DNA of 64,000 nucleotides from Branchiostoma floridae (taxonomy: Eukaryota; Chordata; Leptocardii; Amphioxiformes; Branchiostomatidae). Position numbers and translations under genes: made by a program. Positions 1 through 12,519 of the stretch are shown here, piece by piece; positions within the stretch are counted from its first letter, which is position 1, and the number at the start of each line of letters is the position of its first letter. The DNA lies in the NCBI RefSeq assembly GCF_000003815.2, contig NC_049994.1, forward strand, positions 1,222,298 to 1,286,297. Direction: 5' to 3'. Below the pieces are notes generated by a model that made no database searches, had not been told where the DNA came from, and saw nothing but the letters and a program-made list of their open reading frames with translations.

Positions 1-1680
1 CGAGTATTTCTACAGGAATTAACTACTAATATCAAATAGTTCTTCAACCAACTGTCGTCCTTTCTGGCCTGTGTGTTTCTCTTGGTTCGGACCAAAGAGA
101 GCGACACAAAGCAGATTATGTAATGGTCTAGGTTCCCGACAACCACTGACCATGACATAAAACAGAAATTACAACAGATGGTGAACCAGGGAAGACCCTG
201 TTTTGTAGACAACAGAATTTACGTACAATGACTGACCAAATACACTCCCGGCAACACAGCCACAGAAACCAACAGAAACCAAAATCAGCCACACACCAGG
301 CATGTACACCACGGAAACGGACTGGAGCCTTGACTGCAAAAGGTCCATTTACAAAATGCACGTCCGAATATCTACCAGAAACATCCCTCGGCATGTCAAC
401 AAAACACACTCAATTCATTTACTTTCTATCGTGGCTATGAGAAGTTAGTCCCAGTCCATATCTGCAAGATGTTACCATTTTAACCCCAGAAGACACATAA
501 GCACTTAACTTGAACATTGCGGCTGCAGTTGATCCGGGCTTGATGGCACCACTAAGATCCTGGACTGAGCAAGAAAGTGAATAATTTAGAGGCGTAATAA
601 CATCTAAGGAATAAGGCACAAGGATGCCTTACATGTAATTTTTTTTGCATTCTCTGATGTGAACGTTACGGATTATTTAATTATCGGACTAATGATAACC
701 GTAGAAGACGTAGAAACACAATAAGGTACTTACTTACCTGTTGTCTCAAGCGGTCGCGATGTTGTTCTGTGCTGGGACGCTGCGAGGTGAGTCCTTCACT
801 CAGACGAATGGCGGGGTTTCCGGCAGATTAAGACAGGGCAGGTGCACGATTCGCCTAGTCTACAAAATTGATTAATTTCTTGACCAATCACAGACCAGTA
901 ATCTTTTTCACCTGTGTTGGGCACGCGTTTGTTAGCTTGTCTAGACCACGGCATTGTCATTCGATTCTTGAGTCATGCGAGACCGTAACCACTTCGTCTC
1001 GCACCACCGTACGCAGAACTATCTACAAACGGCATGGGACACAAGGGTTGCCGACGACAGACACCAACCTTTACAGCAGGTGTTTCACGATAACATCCCG
1101 GGAGATATCGTTTTATACGTTGAGGCAGACGACAAGTTCTGCTTATCTATGTAGGTGGACTTTATCAATTATTGCTGTTTATCAGAGGTGCCCAGTTCTA
1201 ATTGTGTGTCACTTTTCCACTTACCGTTGGGCAGCCGTTGAACTTTTTTTTTCGTTTGTTGCAGCGGTACGAGACAGCTAACGCGAGCCCGTCTCTTCTA
1301 TCGGAATCGCACCGTATGGAAAAGAATATCTACCGGTACTTCACGACACGTTCCGGGAGACATCGGGAGAATCTCCGGGTTCAATTTTGAGGAGATCTGC
1401 GGTGTTCAAAACAGCAGGCTGACGACTAGGTCTTTCCCAGGCATTTGACAAGGTATAGCAGCTGTGTATGTGTTGGAAGTATACAGGCTTTTCATTTAAC
1501 GTCATCTGCGCCATGTTGGATTACAGCGTACGTCTGTTAACCACACGAAGATTCTACTGTTTAATTCAATTACCCGTCAATATGGTCGTCGGATGATTCA
1601 AATTACAATCAGTATGACTGCATTGAAAATCCTGCATTCATGAGGAAAAATACTAGTAAAATGTAGTCATCATCAGATAT
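1..1680. other. Left edge, no supportable gene
   Basis: I see no exon with paired splice sites or a recognisable product. Part of 60-150 resembles 3370-3420 (shared CTGTCGTC, CTGTGTG and ATGGTCTAGG). The stretch at 1190-1280 resembles 2565-2640 (shared TTCTAATTGTGT and GTTGTTGCA-type runs), so the region shares old repeats with the other side of the gap. Confidence 0.5.
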
Positions 1681-2293
1681 NNNNNNNNNNNNNNNNNNNN
1701 NNNNNNNNNNNNNNNNNNNNNNNNNNNNNNNNNNNNNNNNNNNNNNNNNNNNNNNNNNNNNNNNNNNNNNNNNNNNNNNNNNNNNNNNNNNNNNNNNNNN
1801 NNNNNNNNNNNNNNNNNNNNNNNNNNNNNNNNNNNNNNNNNNNNNNNNNNNNNNNNNNNNNNNNNNNNNNNNNNNNNNNNNNNNNNNNNNNNNNNNNNNN
1901 NNNNNNNNNNNNNNNNNNNNNNNNNNNNNNNNNNNNNNNNNNNNNNNNNNNNNNNNNNNNNNNNNNNNNNNNNNNNNNNNNNNNNNNNNNNNNNNNNNNN
2001 NNNNNNNNNNNNNNNNNNNNNNNNNNNNNNNNNNNNNNNNNNNNNNNNNNNNNNNNNNNNNNNNNNNNNNNNNNNNNNNNNNNNNNNNNNNNNNNNNNNN
2101 NNNNNNNNNNNNNNNNNNNNNNNNNNNNNNNNNNNNNNNNNNNNNNNNNNNNNNNNNNNNNNNNNNNNNNNNNNNNNNNNNNNNNNNNNNNNNNNNNNNN
2201 NNNNNNNNNNNNNNNNNNNNNNNNNNNNNNNNNNNNNNNNNNNNNNNNNNNNNNNNNNNNNNNNNNNNNNNNNNNNNNNNNNNNNNNNNNNNN
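1681..2293. other. Assembly gap, 613 N
   Basis: The N run is not a round 100, so the size was probably estimated from paired data. A coding exon could be hidden here. Confidence 0.99.
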
Positions 2294-2676
2294 ATAAAGA
2301 TATTTATTGTTAGGACAGCGGTCTTTGTCAAAATGACACAGTTCAGTAATTTTACCGTTCCAATTTCTGTATAGGAACTCTTACAGCAAAAGTCGTCACT
2401 GCAGAATCAGTGAACAGTTATGACACACGGTTGGACCTGTGCTGGGGGAAGAAGGAGTGCTGTGTGTGACAGGAGGGTGACACGACAGGCAGCAAAGCCT
2501 AATTCACCTAGGAATCCTGCAAGGTATCCCCACAAGGTAAATATTGATAAGTAGTAGTATCAGCGGTTCTAATTGTGTATCACAACCAATGGACAGTCGT
2601 TGAGCCTTTGCTGGTTGTTGCAACGGTGGTGAATCAGCTGATGAATGTCTGTTTTTTTTTACCAAAATCACAGTAA

Positions 2677-2904
2677 AATTCATGTCTGGACGCACTAAGG
2701 GAGGAGCTGGATAAGGCAGGTGCCAGGCAGCTTGTTAATTTCACTTCCTTGCAGTGGGAAGTTGCCGGGAAGGAGACATCTTCCAGAATCAACTACAGCT
2801 GCAATGGTGGGACTGATCCCGGTGAGAGGTTGTCTAATACCAAGTACGCCATCTCCACAGCCAGAAGGCCGATGTTCGTGTGTACGCCATACCAGAGGAC
2901 CTGA
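2677..2904 (+). CDS. Unidentified coding-like block (possible exon)
   Basis: An open stretch of 75 codons ending at TGA 2902-2904 reads like protein: DALREELDKAGARQL, VNFTSLQWEVAGKETSS and CNGGTDPGERLSNTKYA, then ISTARRPMFVCTPYQRT. Codon composition and residue mix are unlike the neighbouring non-coding DNA. An upstream T-rich tract ends in CACAG at 2673, but that acceptor would open on TAA in this frame. A later AG at 2699 would work. I do not recognise the family. It may be the last exon of a gene whose body lies in or left of the N gap, or a decayed fragment. Confidence 0.3.
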   Translation, partial: NSCLDALREELDKAGARQLVNFTSLQWEVAGKETSSRINYSCNGGTDPGERLSNTKYAISTARRPMFVCTPYQRT

Positions 2905-3429
2905 AACTGTTAAGTACATATCTTAGGGTTTGATCGTTTAAAACGGAATCATCTTGCAGAAATGGGCTGGGATTGACTTGACATCGGCATGATAGGAAGT
3001 AAATGATCTGTGATGTTACATTCATAACTTTAGCTGATATTAAGATTCCCTTTGTCTACATGAGGCATTGTCGGCAGGGCTGATCAGTCTCTTGGTTGGT
3101 GGTAGGGTGCTTGAGTGTGTTTTGTTGACACCCTGAGTGATGTTGTTGGTAGGTGGCTAGGGCATTTTGTGAGTTGGGGCTTCTTTCGCACACGGTACCT
3201 CAGCCCGTTTCTGTGGTGTACAGGCCCGGTGTGTGGCTGGTTTGGCTTCTGTGACTGTGTTAATGGTTGAGATTGTGTTCGGAGTTACTGCGAAATTCAG
3301 TCCTTTAGAGAGCAGGGGTTTCCTGGATCTGTTGGCTTATGACGACTTGTGTTCTTCTACCATCTGTCGTCTTTTCTGCCTTGTGTGATGGTCTAGGGCC
3401 GGGAACCTACTAGTAGACCATTACATAAG

Positions 3430-3639
3430 ATGCAACAGGCTGAAGCGCTGTGTGTAGAAGTAGCCACTGCGGCACAGGGCCAGAAAGGAAGACAGGTGGT
3501 TGAAGAATGTAAGTTGTTGTGAGCTGACAGGACCGGGAAGTGTCGGTTCGCTGAAGGACAGAACTTTGCAGTAACTTCGAATGCAGTCTCGGCCATGGAC
3601 ATGGTAACAGAAACCGAATCGGCCATACATCGAGCCTGA
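3430..3639 (+). pseudogene. Unidentified coding-like block broken by an in-frame TGA
   Basis: From ATG 3430 the frame reads MQQAEALCVEVATAAQGQKG and RQVVEECKLL. It meets TGA at 3520-3522 and continues in the same frame for 38 codons (ADRTGKCRFAEGQNFAVTSN and so on) to TGA at 3637-3639. Both halves look like one helical protein segment. A donor-like T|GTAAGT lies just before the first TGA (3508/3509). A decayed gene fragment, two adjoining exons or chance are all possible; no family recognised. Confidence 0.2.
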
Positions 3640-4171
3640 ATACTACAATCACAAATCAAGTTACTTCCTGTCATGCCCCCAGCAGTCTGTAGATGAAGTT
3701 CTTGTTTTCACAGAATACAAAGTGTACAATTTTATAGCCATCAATGTTCTCTGGTGTCTATGTGGCGTACTGTAAGCACCGGTGCCTCTGAGCAAGTTAC
3801 ATTGATTTGTTTTTCTATCAGCGCAAATAAAAACTAATAGTAGTCTTTTCTCATCTTCCTCAGTTAGAGACGGTTGCTTTTACATTGTACGTACTGTGTT
3901 CTGATGGCGTCTGGATGTGACTGTAGCCAGTAGTCGTTGTTAAAAACATGCTATACACGATACAAATTGATGTATTTCTTGTCTTGCATTCTTTCCATGT
4001 ATTCCTTCCATGAAGGCCTTTTGTTCTCACTTTATATTTCGTGAGATCAGTAGACTTTTTCATTTGGGTACTTGTAATCTATTTCTGTGATCAACGTTTG
4101 AAAATGTCAAATACAACCTGACCAACATATTGTACACTTTGTTTCCCCGAATGTATCAAGAAATGTTATTG

Positions 4172-4177
4172 AATAAA
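4172..4177 (+). terminator. Poly(A) signal AATAAA
   Basis: Canonical hexamer in TTGAATAAACGG, in a stretch that could be the 3' UTR of whatever plus-strand gene contributed the blocks at 2677 and 3430. A second hexamer lies in GCAAATAAAAAC near 3825. Confidence 0.25.
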
Positions 4178-4199
4178 CGGTTTTAAACCAGGTGTCGTT

Positions 4200-4876
4200 T
4201 TAATATCTCTATTCCAACAACCTCAACCTCAACCTTAATTGAAATGATACCCACCTCCACCCAAACCCTCCAACTGCCGAAAATGGATGGTCCCTCCCTC
4301 TCACCTCCACAAGTTTGTGAAATGGATGGTCCACTGGACTCCCTTCCTTACCGGTACCTGAAGATCATCAAATGATTGTACCCTTTTCCTTTCCCAACAT
4401 GTAAAATTATCCCTCCTTTCCTGGTCCCTCACCTCCATATGAAATGGATGGTCCCAATGTGTTGCAATAATTTGGTAGGTGTGTAGCGGTTGTAGAAAGG
4501 AAGGTCAAGTTGGAAATTGGTTAACTTGAGGTTTTGGCGATGGCAAAAATTCTTATCATTTACGAACATAGTATTACAGGTTGTTCTCATTAACTATTAA
4601 AATGAGGTAATTATTTGCATAACTGATTTTCATCGATATTCCTATCTTTAACTTGTACAACATTTAAGCTCAAACTTTGAAGCTCAGCTGCAGTATCGTA
4701 ACCAGTCGCTATTATCGAACTTGACCTTTTTGTGACCCCCTATCTATCCACAAAATATTAGGATCCATCAACAACGTCTCGAGTGATCATGTCCACGGCC
4801 AAACGCACTTACATTCAAAGCCAGCCGCAGTAAGAAAAAGCCAGATCAACTATTTGACCTTTCTTTTCACAAACGC
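4200..4876. other. Gene-free stretch with short degenerate repeats
   Basis: Pyrimidine-rich DNA in which a GAAATGGATGGTCC-type motif recurs at about 4283, 4320 and 4440, often after CACCTCCA. Nothing else recognised. Confidence 0.4.
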
Positions 4877-5715
4877 TACACACTTGTTACCTCCATGAAA
4901 AATGGGGGTATAGTTTTAGGTGTGTCTGTGTGTGTGTCTGTCTGTCTTTGTGTCCGGATATTTGTGATTAGCATAACTTTAGAACCTCTGGATGGATTGG
5001 ATGGCATGATATTTGGTTTGTGGGTAGGTGTTTGGAAGACCTTGGCTACCTTGCCCCCCCCCCCCCCCCCCCCCAATGACCTGGAGGTCAAGGGACTAGG
5101 TAGGTAGGTAGGTAGGTTTGAAGACAAAGGTCTAGGTCGGTTTGGACCCCTAGTGTGTGACCTTGGTACTGCAGCAGAACTTCGATTTTTTGTGTGTATC
5201 TTTTGACCTGAACTTGCTATGGTCTTGATTTTTTGTGGCAGATAGCTTGTGATGTAATGAAGAGGGTATATAGGTTTTGGCTCCCCAGCGGCTCGCTATG
5301 GAACTGCAGGGGCAATTTTGTCAAAATCTTCCAAGGAGCATAACGGAACATAAGAACGGTGGATTTCCATGATATTTAGCATGTAGGTATGTTTGGCAGA
5401 GATGTATATAATAAAGTGCACATTTGGACTTAATTTGCATACTTAATGAGAAAAGTCTATATTTTCAGTATTTCCCATTATAGGACACAAATACATGTAA
5501 CATGTGTAATTTGTCCCCAATTTGTATAATTAATGTGAAACTGTTTTAATCCATCTAAGTACATGAAGTGAATGATTGGATTGTCAACATTGTGACCCGT
5601 GAAAGTTATCTAAAGTAAAGGAGTACATAACCAAACATAAATTACGCAAATGTGCAAGTCATTTGCATAATCTAAATACTTCATGGGGTATGAGGTCTCC
5701 GAACTCTTGTTTTCT
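4877..5715 (+). repeat. Long interspersed repeat family, copy 1
   Basis: Begins near GTTACCTCCATGAAAAATGG, runs through a (GT)n/CTGT tract, TGATATTTGGTTTGTGGGTA, poly-C (5054-5074), (TAGG)n (5098-5117), GGTACTGCAGCAGAACTTC and CTGCAGGGGCAATTTTGTCA, then ATTTGCATAATT-type motifs, ending near GAGGTCTCCGAACTCTTG. The same ordered motifs recur at 12520, 14355, 18405, 50590, 60900 and, inverted, near 42420. No coding capacity is visible, so it is probably a non-autonomous element. Confidence 0.6.
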
Positions 5716-6058
5716 TTGGAATGATGACAGGCTGTGTTTATCGCTTGACAGTTGCACCGACGCACACCGTGACGCTGCCTCCAACAAACGCTTTGAACTT
5801 TATCTGTGCAAACGTCGGCAAAGCGTTCAGCTTCTGAGTTCCTCTACTCTTCCAGAGTAGATTTATTCTGTTGCATGGCCGAACAATAGCGTAGGGCGAT
5901 CAGAACGAACGCTGTGCTGACGTTTGCACAGATATAATTAGTCTTATTTGCAAAATCATGCCCGAGGGCTAATTGCATATACAGTCTCAAGAACTAAGAG
6001 AAGTAAATAGAATAATACATAAAACTAGTGTCTAATCAACTACATGATACTATGGATA

Positions 6059-6457
6059 CTATTGTCGGGTTTGACTTCTTCTTTGAAGGCAGTGGTTAAT
6101 ATGAACTGCCCCACGTTCTGTATGATGGTGCCCTGGTTTTGTGCTTTTAGTTGAGAAATATATATTATATAGTCTTTGGTGATCACTTAGGTGGTAAAAG
6201 CTTGGTGAAATAGTGACAACTGATTGAAATAATGTGTTTCTTTCGGTTTCATAGTGGGTACACTGACTGATAAAATGTGTTTCATTTTCCACTGCATTCA
6301 TTGAGCAATATATACACAATCTCTCGTGGACAGGGAGCTGTTTATAGCGGCCCCTTTCTATCTCTAACGGATGTGCGCTAGTTCTTATCTTACATATGGC
6401 TGATCTTTCATAGAGACAGCGTTGGAGGCGCAGTCTGACTGCCAGGAGAAAAAACAA
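6059..6457 (-). pseudogene. Fragment of reverse-transcriptase-type zinc-binding tail
   Basis: A 132-codon open frame contains RSAICKIRTSAHPLEIERGR followed by CIYCSMNAVENETHFISQC, a C-x2-C-x9-H-x4-C motif. This LR(I/T)S-H-LxIExGRY plus Cys/His module is the C-terminal zinc-binding end of many non-LTR retroelement polyproteins in invertebrates. No polymerase domain precedes it here, so it is a 5'-truncated or decayed copy. Confidence 0.55.
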
Positions 6458-6816
6458 GGCTTGTCAATTTGTCACCATCCCAAAGAACCATATTCTGTAA
6501 TTGTCCACATGTGCATTCAATCACTAATATATCTTTGCATGGCAGAATTTAGATTTATTTTTATAATTTACCGTTAAACTTGTACACCTGTAATTAACGT
6601 AAGCCCACATACAATCAATTCATGTTACTGTTAGAACGTTAAAAAAACAGTATTTGATTCTATTCACTTGCAATCAGCCCTATGGGCATGAACAGTGAGC
6701 TATGGAAACAGGTTTTAAGTAAACTGTAATTCCTGGCTATTTAGAGGGTATTATAAAACACCTTGGCAACATCGGAGACACGACACCATAATTAATTCAC
6801 GGGCGTTTTCAGTAAT

Positions 6817-6987
6817 CTCCAAGCAGATTCCCGGTGGCATATAATGAGATAGCACCAAAGCCGGCCAGGGAGTATAGCCGGCAAGAGGAGGTCCGCCGCC
6901 TAGCGCCTACTCCGGTGCCCCTCTGACTCCCTTTGGCCGGCTATAAAGATCCTAACGTTAACTTTGATACGCAGGGTCTGCTTGGAG
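6817..6987. mobile_element. MITE, family CTCCAAGCAGAT, copy 1
   Basis: Starts CTCCAAGCAGATTCCCGGTG and ends GCAGGGTCTGCTTGGAG, inverted ends. The GC-richer inside (GCCGGCCAGGGAGTATAGCC and CTTTGGCCGGCTAT) also forms a secondary inverted repeat. About 171 bp, no coding capacity. Confidence 0.65.
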
Positions 6988-7164
6988 ACTAAGTTACGTT
7001 TTCAGTGTCCTAAAGAGCAACGACGTATTTCTAAGATGTAGGGGGGAGGATGTCGTAACGTTATTTTTTTATAAATCTCTCACAAAAACGCGTTGCGATT
7101 TCTCCCCAAACGTCTGCTTGAAGAACAGCGTTTATCCCACCCTCATAACTCATAACCTTTAACC

Positions 7165-7377
7165 CCTGTGACGTCAAAAACAACATGGCGCCCACGGGGC
7201 ACACCTATTTCCGTGTTTGGACCCAACTTTACCCCCAAATCACCAATATTTGTCACTTTACCGACTGACAACAACCACACAACAACTCTCACACGTCCGA
7301 TCATCCCAGGATTTCAAGGTTGGATGAAGGTTTGTTCGTTTAACAACTTTTATCGTGTGGAGTTTATTTGCACGCAG
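7165..7377 (+). promoter_or_regulatory. Candidate promoter and first non-coding exon of the myosin
   Basis: A perfect CRE palindrome TGACGTCA lies at 7169-7176 and a YY1-like CAACATGGCGCCC starts at 7181. Both are typical of TATA-less animal core promoters and YY1-like sites often sit at the start site. Downstream is a strong splice donor, CACGCAG|GTGAGC at 7377/7378. I infer a 5' UTR exon ending at 7377, possibly for the myosin 8.6 kb downstream. The ATG at 7184 opens only a 27-codon upstream frame. Confidence 0.35.
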
Positions 7378-8838
7378 GTGAGCTCTTTGATGCATGAAAA
7401 AAAAAGGGTGTGAAAAATGCGAACAATACAAAACCAGTTTGGCACTCCTGTGTAACATCACAGTGTGTGGTTTGTAATATAAATATACATGTGTTCTGCC
7501 AATAGAAAGTTGAACACATTGTCTCATGAAAGATTTGAATTTCAGGGCATAAAGTTTCGAATGTTGAACAGTGACAGGTAACGTGAACTTTTTGACCTCA
7601 AGCCTATCCACCTTTCGTCTGAGTTTCAATAACTTTGGATCAAATATCGTTCTACAAAATCAAAACAATTTTTTTGCCAAAATGCATTATTCCTTATTTT
7701 ACCTGGTAGTCTGGTAGTCCCCTCATCACATAATTATATATCCCCTAATTTCTTATGACTATATTTCACATAAAGAATGATAAGATAAATCACGATAGTA
7801 TACAGAAGATGGTTAACTAGACCAGACGGTGTTGTTATAACTGTTATTGTGTTAACGTTATATGCATTACGTTAGTTTCGTCATCATTCATCATTATTAT
7901 TCATTCAGATCTATCGAGGAGTTGATGAAAGCTCCTTGGATCCACTGGGGTTGGGGTTTTGTGCGCGGGAGAAATTTGCATTGGTAAAATTTGCGCTGGA
8001 AAACATAAAGTTTATAAAATATGTCAGAAAACGTGTACTACAATGACCTTTAATAATCAGAAAAATGTGGGCCCATGTTTGATTTATGTCTGTTTCCTGA
8101 AATTTCTGGTCCCTTGGGAATAGATAAGCTGGCTCCCAAGGGATTCAAAACCTTTAGGGAGTTTTAAAGTTGAAAAGTTTAAATGAGATGGCACACAATG
8201 GAATTAAGTACCCTATTATTGCATTCTACACTGCAAAACCTTGTTCTTTCAGTTTCTAAGTGATTTTAAAGTGATTTCCAAATGTTAAGAGTTGCTAAAG
8301 TCTAACGATTCTAAGGCAATGTCTAATCTATGAATGATAATAGTAGTTGTTGTTGTTGTTGTCCCTGCTTAACGTCTATTTCTTCGCTAGACGTGAGCTC
8401 CAGGTACTATTTCCATCTAGGTGCTTCTGATGTGGTTGTTGCTCCTTGGTGCTTGAACTCTGGTGCTTTGCACATTCGTGTATAGTAAGTATAAACAACA
8501 TATTCTGGAACATTAATATTATGATGATATGTTGCTTAAGGAAAGTATGGTATTGTTTCGTTTTTGTTCAGAAGTGTACCATGTATATAAATTGACCGAC
8601 ATAGGTACTGTAATTCCTGATTTTGCAATAAGTGCTGAGTTTGTTAATTAAGACTTTTTGTTTCCTGTCTCCAGCTTGTTCTTGTATATTTTTCCATAGT
8701 ACATGTATGGAATTACCTGTATGTAAATAGTGCATATAATGATTTATAGGGAATAATTATATTGGTATGGATGGCTCATCAGTGAACATTTGGCCTTGTT
8801 TAGCTAGTCAAGCCAACTAGATCAAAAGAAGGGGTAAT

Positions 8839-8994
8839 CTCCAAGCAGATCCTATGGCGCCATAAAATAGTATCAATGCTGGGCAATGAGTATAGCCTGC
8901 CAATGAGTATATAGCAAACACACTCCTAAGCCGAGCTTCACTCCTCTGCAGGCTTTTGATACTTTTTTTATGCTACCGTAGGATCTGCTTGGAG
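8839..8994. mobile_element. MITE, family CTCCAAGCAGAT, copy 2
   Basis: The left end CTCCAAGCAGATCCTATGGC and right end GTAGGATCTGCTTGGAG are inverted. The arms extend about 38 bp (to ATAGTATCAA and TTGATACT). Best preserved copy, 156 bp. Confidence 0.75.
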
Positions 8995-9386
8995 GTCAAG
9001 GAAGGGGTTCATTGCAAAAAAAATATTCCATGGAAAGCAGAAATTTTGAATAATGCTGTTGTTGTTTATGTTATGTAACATTACATGTAAGCCCCTGTCT
9101 TCACACCAGACTTTTATGTCTTTATGTTGGTATTCTAAACGTAGATGAAGCAGTTTGAGAGCGCGGACCTGCCTCATCCTTCGCTTGATATTAGTCTCAT
9201 TTCCGAATCAAAATCACGTTTGAATCTTTTTCTACCTGCCCGTCCAATTTCTATCTGAAAAATCTGATCCGCGAAGCAACAAATTTGCTTGGTGTGGCCT
9301 AAATAAGATACTAATAATGCAAGCCAGGAGCTCATTTTCGTAATTAATGAGTTTTTAAATCCACTGAATGTTTTTTTTTTTTACAG

Positions 9387-9529
9387 ATGGAATCTGACTT
9401 GTTTGAATTGCTTTCCAGGTGCTAGGCTTGGCTGAGGCTGAGGAAGAAAGCTAACTTTGATCTGGGCCCAGGTGCAGCAGGTGTACAGTTGTGCAGCTGT
9501 CCCTGCTGACAGGTGCTGCCAATGTCACA
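9387..9529 (+). other. Candidate 5' UTR exon
   Basis: A T-rich tract followed by ACAG (9383-9386) and a donor CACA|GTAAGTAT (9529/9530) enclose 143 nt that are less AT-rich than the surroundings. The sequence starts with an ATG whose frame closes after 12 codons, so it would be non-coding leader. Position and strand suit a second leader exon of the myosin. A transcript is needed to confirm. Confidence 0.35.
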
Positions 9530-12519
9530 GTAAGTATGCTGTTTGCTGCTTACGTGCTGATTTCAAAAGTGCATTCATGTTGTACATACTTTCTGTGATA
9601 TAAGTCACATGATATTTATGAAAATGCACAGTACTGTACAATGTACTCACACACACTCACTCTGTTGAGCTCCCTCGTTTCCTCCACTAATCCCTGCTCA
9701 GGCAGCATAGTTTTGGTTTAAGTTGTTGCTTCTCGGATTTTTTCAGAAAAATATTGGGGCGGTCGGTCGAAAAAAAATTGCAAAAAGTCTGGGGTAAACA
9801 TATGAGGCTTATATAACACAAAAAAGCAAGGTAGTCAAGTTTTCAGCTTTTCATGGCATGATTTATCCAATGAATTTCTTCCTTTGATTCAATACCACTG
9901 TTCTGATCATGTGACTACAACGAAGCTCTCTGATTGGTTTATCAGCAGTATGTGCCCCTGGAATGGGTTTTTTCTACAGGTCTGCAATAGCAAAACCTGT
10001 ATTATTTTTCTTGGGACCAAATTTTTTTTCCGAATCGGAAAAAATGGGCAGGGAAATACGAGAAGCAAGAAATTAAATTGATGTGGCCTTATGTTGGGCT
10101 GATTATATGGATGGCATCATCTGGGAACTCCAAAACAGATCTGACTGTGCGAAATAGAGTTTGGCTAAAAACGTTTCTTTCATTTTGAAAACTAGTAAGT
10201 GGTCAGGAAGATTGAACAAATGACTAAACACAATAATGATTGTAATAATTGTAATCGTTGGTATGCATGTTGTTTCTCTGTCTGTTTTCCTTGACTTTGC
10301 CATTCTACAACATTAGTATCTTTTTTTCAATACTGCATGACTTTGTGCTGTTACTATTATTTGTTCATTTTGCAGTTGCTTTGTGCTGCTTATCCTCACA
10401 AACTTTTTTGAAATGGACAAAACTTGATTCATGCTCGATGTCATCCATATAATCAAATCAGCATGGCCAAAGACAAATTTTCTAGAAAGAAAAGAAGTGC
10501 TCTTAAGTTATCAGCATGCCTGAGTTCTAAGATAGTAGAAAGCTACAGCACATCCTTATTTATGAGTAGAGACACAAACACACCAGGGCACTGTTGACAA
10601 TCTGGGTTCTTCAAACACCAATAATGACAAAGGCGGATCCTCCCGTGTACTTGCAACATGGCTGGCATACCATTGGTTCCCTAAAACCAGTCGCATCCGT
10701 AAATAGAAAGCGCTGGCCCATGTCTAGACGACAGAGTATTTAGTGGCCACAAGTATTGAGTTTACATTCTAGCAGGGAGCTATGGACTTCCGAATGCCAA
10801 AGTCGTTTCCAGGTAATGTGGGTTACTTTTTGTGCCACTTCTAAAGCTGTGGATGTTGTAAGGCTATCTGTGTACTCAGTTGAGCTGGGCTTCACCCTTA
10901 TTTTCTTTGCTGCTGCTATGCGAAGTCACCAGTTCATATGGCATGTTGTAATTCAAAGTCTTTGGTATATATTTTAGGACCACTGGCAGGTTTCGGGTGT
11001 CAGCATGATTACGTAATACTCTGGAGGGCTATTTGAGTTGGCCCAATGTCAGAGTTGAGGCTGGTTCGTTCTGTGTCTGTGAGTTCAGTCTCATCCAGAA
11101 ACTATGGGACTGAAATAATGGACAGATCTAGATTAGGCTAGGACAATCTTGCTTTTCTTGTTCTTTCCACACACTGCAATGAACTGAATTCTATCTGGTA
11201 ACTTATTTTATTACAGATGCATGTCAACCTGTGTTAATCTGACTTTTACAATGTGTCAATGCCTACCTGCCTAAGTGCTTTATATAGGTCAGGGACTGGT
11301 CCCTTGCTCCTCTGCCAGGACTCTCCAAGTTGCATGGTCCTGTTTGTATATATTGTATTCTCCCAAACTGAAAAGAATTTTTATTTGAAAAATGAACTTA
11401 TTAGCATGATTGATAATAAGTTCATTTTCCCCTTATTACTATTAGCAACTTATAGGAAATTGAGGTGATCAGTGTTTCTATCAAACATTCATTTTCATAT
11501 CAACTATTTCATACTAACTCGTCAAAAAATTACATGTACATGTACCAGCTTGTCAGCAAGTAGGGGCAAGTAGGGAGCTGTATAGGGAACTAAATACAAA
11601 TGTAGGATAGCACCCAGGCTGGTTCAACTACCCAATGCAAAGTATTTGTCAACAACAGTCATTGACGAATTAAGGACAACAAGTAAAGTGCTACGTAGGA
11701 CTAAAGCAACCAATAACACTTTCCAAGTAATGTACCAACGCTTAACATTAAACTCATCAAGAGTTGGTGGGCTATGATTAACAGTGATTAAAAAGAATAA
11801 CTTGCTACATCCCCGGAAAAAGTCATGTAGACCCTCAACATAAGATAACCTGCTGACCCTTGACCTGAGTCTGTAAATTGGATGTTTGCTGTTACTCCTG
11901 GCAGTTGTTTGTGGTTTGGTCCCTGCGTCATAAAATGGTTTTTACGTATGCATAGATAAACAAATCTGTGATAAGGAAATAAAGTTTTGTTCTTCTAGAA
12001 GTTCTCTTTTATAGACCAAATAGAAGTTCAAAGCCCCACCCTCTCTGTCAAAATATGGGAATATATTATGCAAAAAAATAGAAATGCAGGGGCTCTCATT
12101 GGCCAAACTTCTAATTGCCATATATACGTGCACATGTATTATCATCATGGAAGCTCATCTGTGTTGGCAGTAATCATTGTACAATGCTAAACTTTCTTCC
12201 AGGTGTGCAAAGATCAAATTTTTAAAAACAATGGTAACATGGTAACACTTGTGGATCAATCAGTACAAAGTGTGTGTTCTATAACATTGCGAGTTTGCAC
12301 TCTGTAGAGATCTGTATTGAAAGAAAGTTCTGCATTTGATACTACAATGTATTTTCATCCGTTTGTTTTGTTTTGTTTGTTTTGCAACTGCTAATTGTGT
12401 GGTCTGGGTGTCAACCGATGACTATACAGGGTGTGCCCGGTACTGTAGTCATCGGATGGCACCAAGGCTACTAATTGTGATGGACAGTCAAGATCAGTCT
12501 AGTACAGAAAATGCATAGG

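Noticed and set aside
1609-2331. A 240-codon frame spanning the N gap on the minus strand
   Set aside because: Almost entirely Ns; only short unconvincing ends are real sequence.
3430-3639. Selenoprotein reading through an in-frame TGA
   Set aside because: No selenoprotein family resemblance and no convincing SECIS-type structure seen downstream; decay or chance is simpler.
7168-7413. An 81-codon frame at the candidate promoter
   Set aside because: Starts with GTG, has no protein-like features and crosses the strong donor at 7377.
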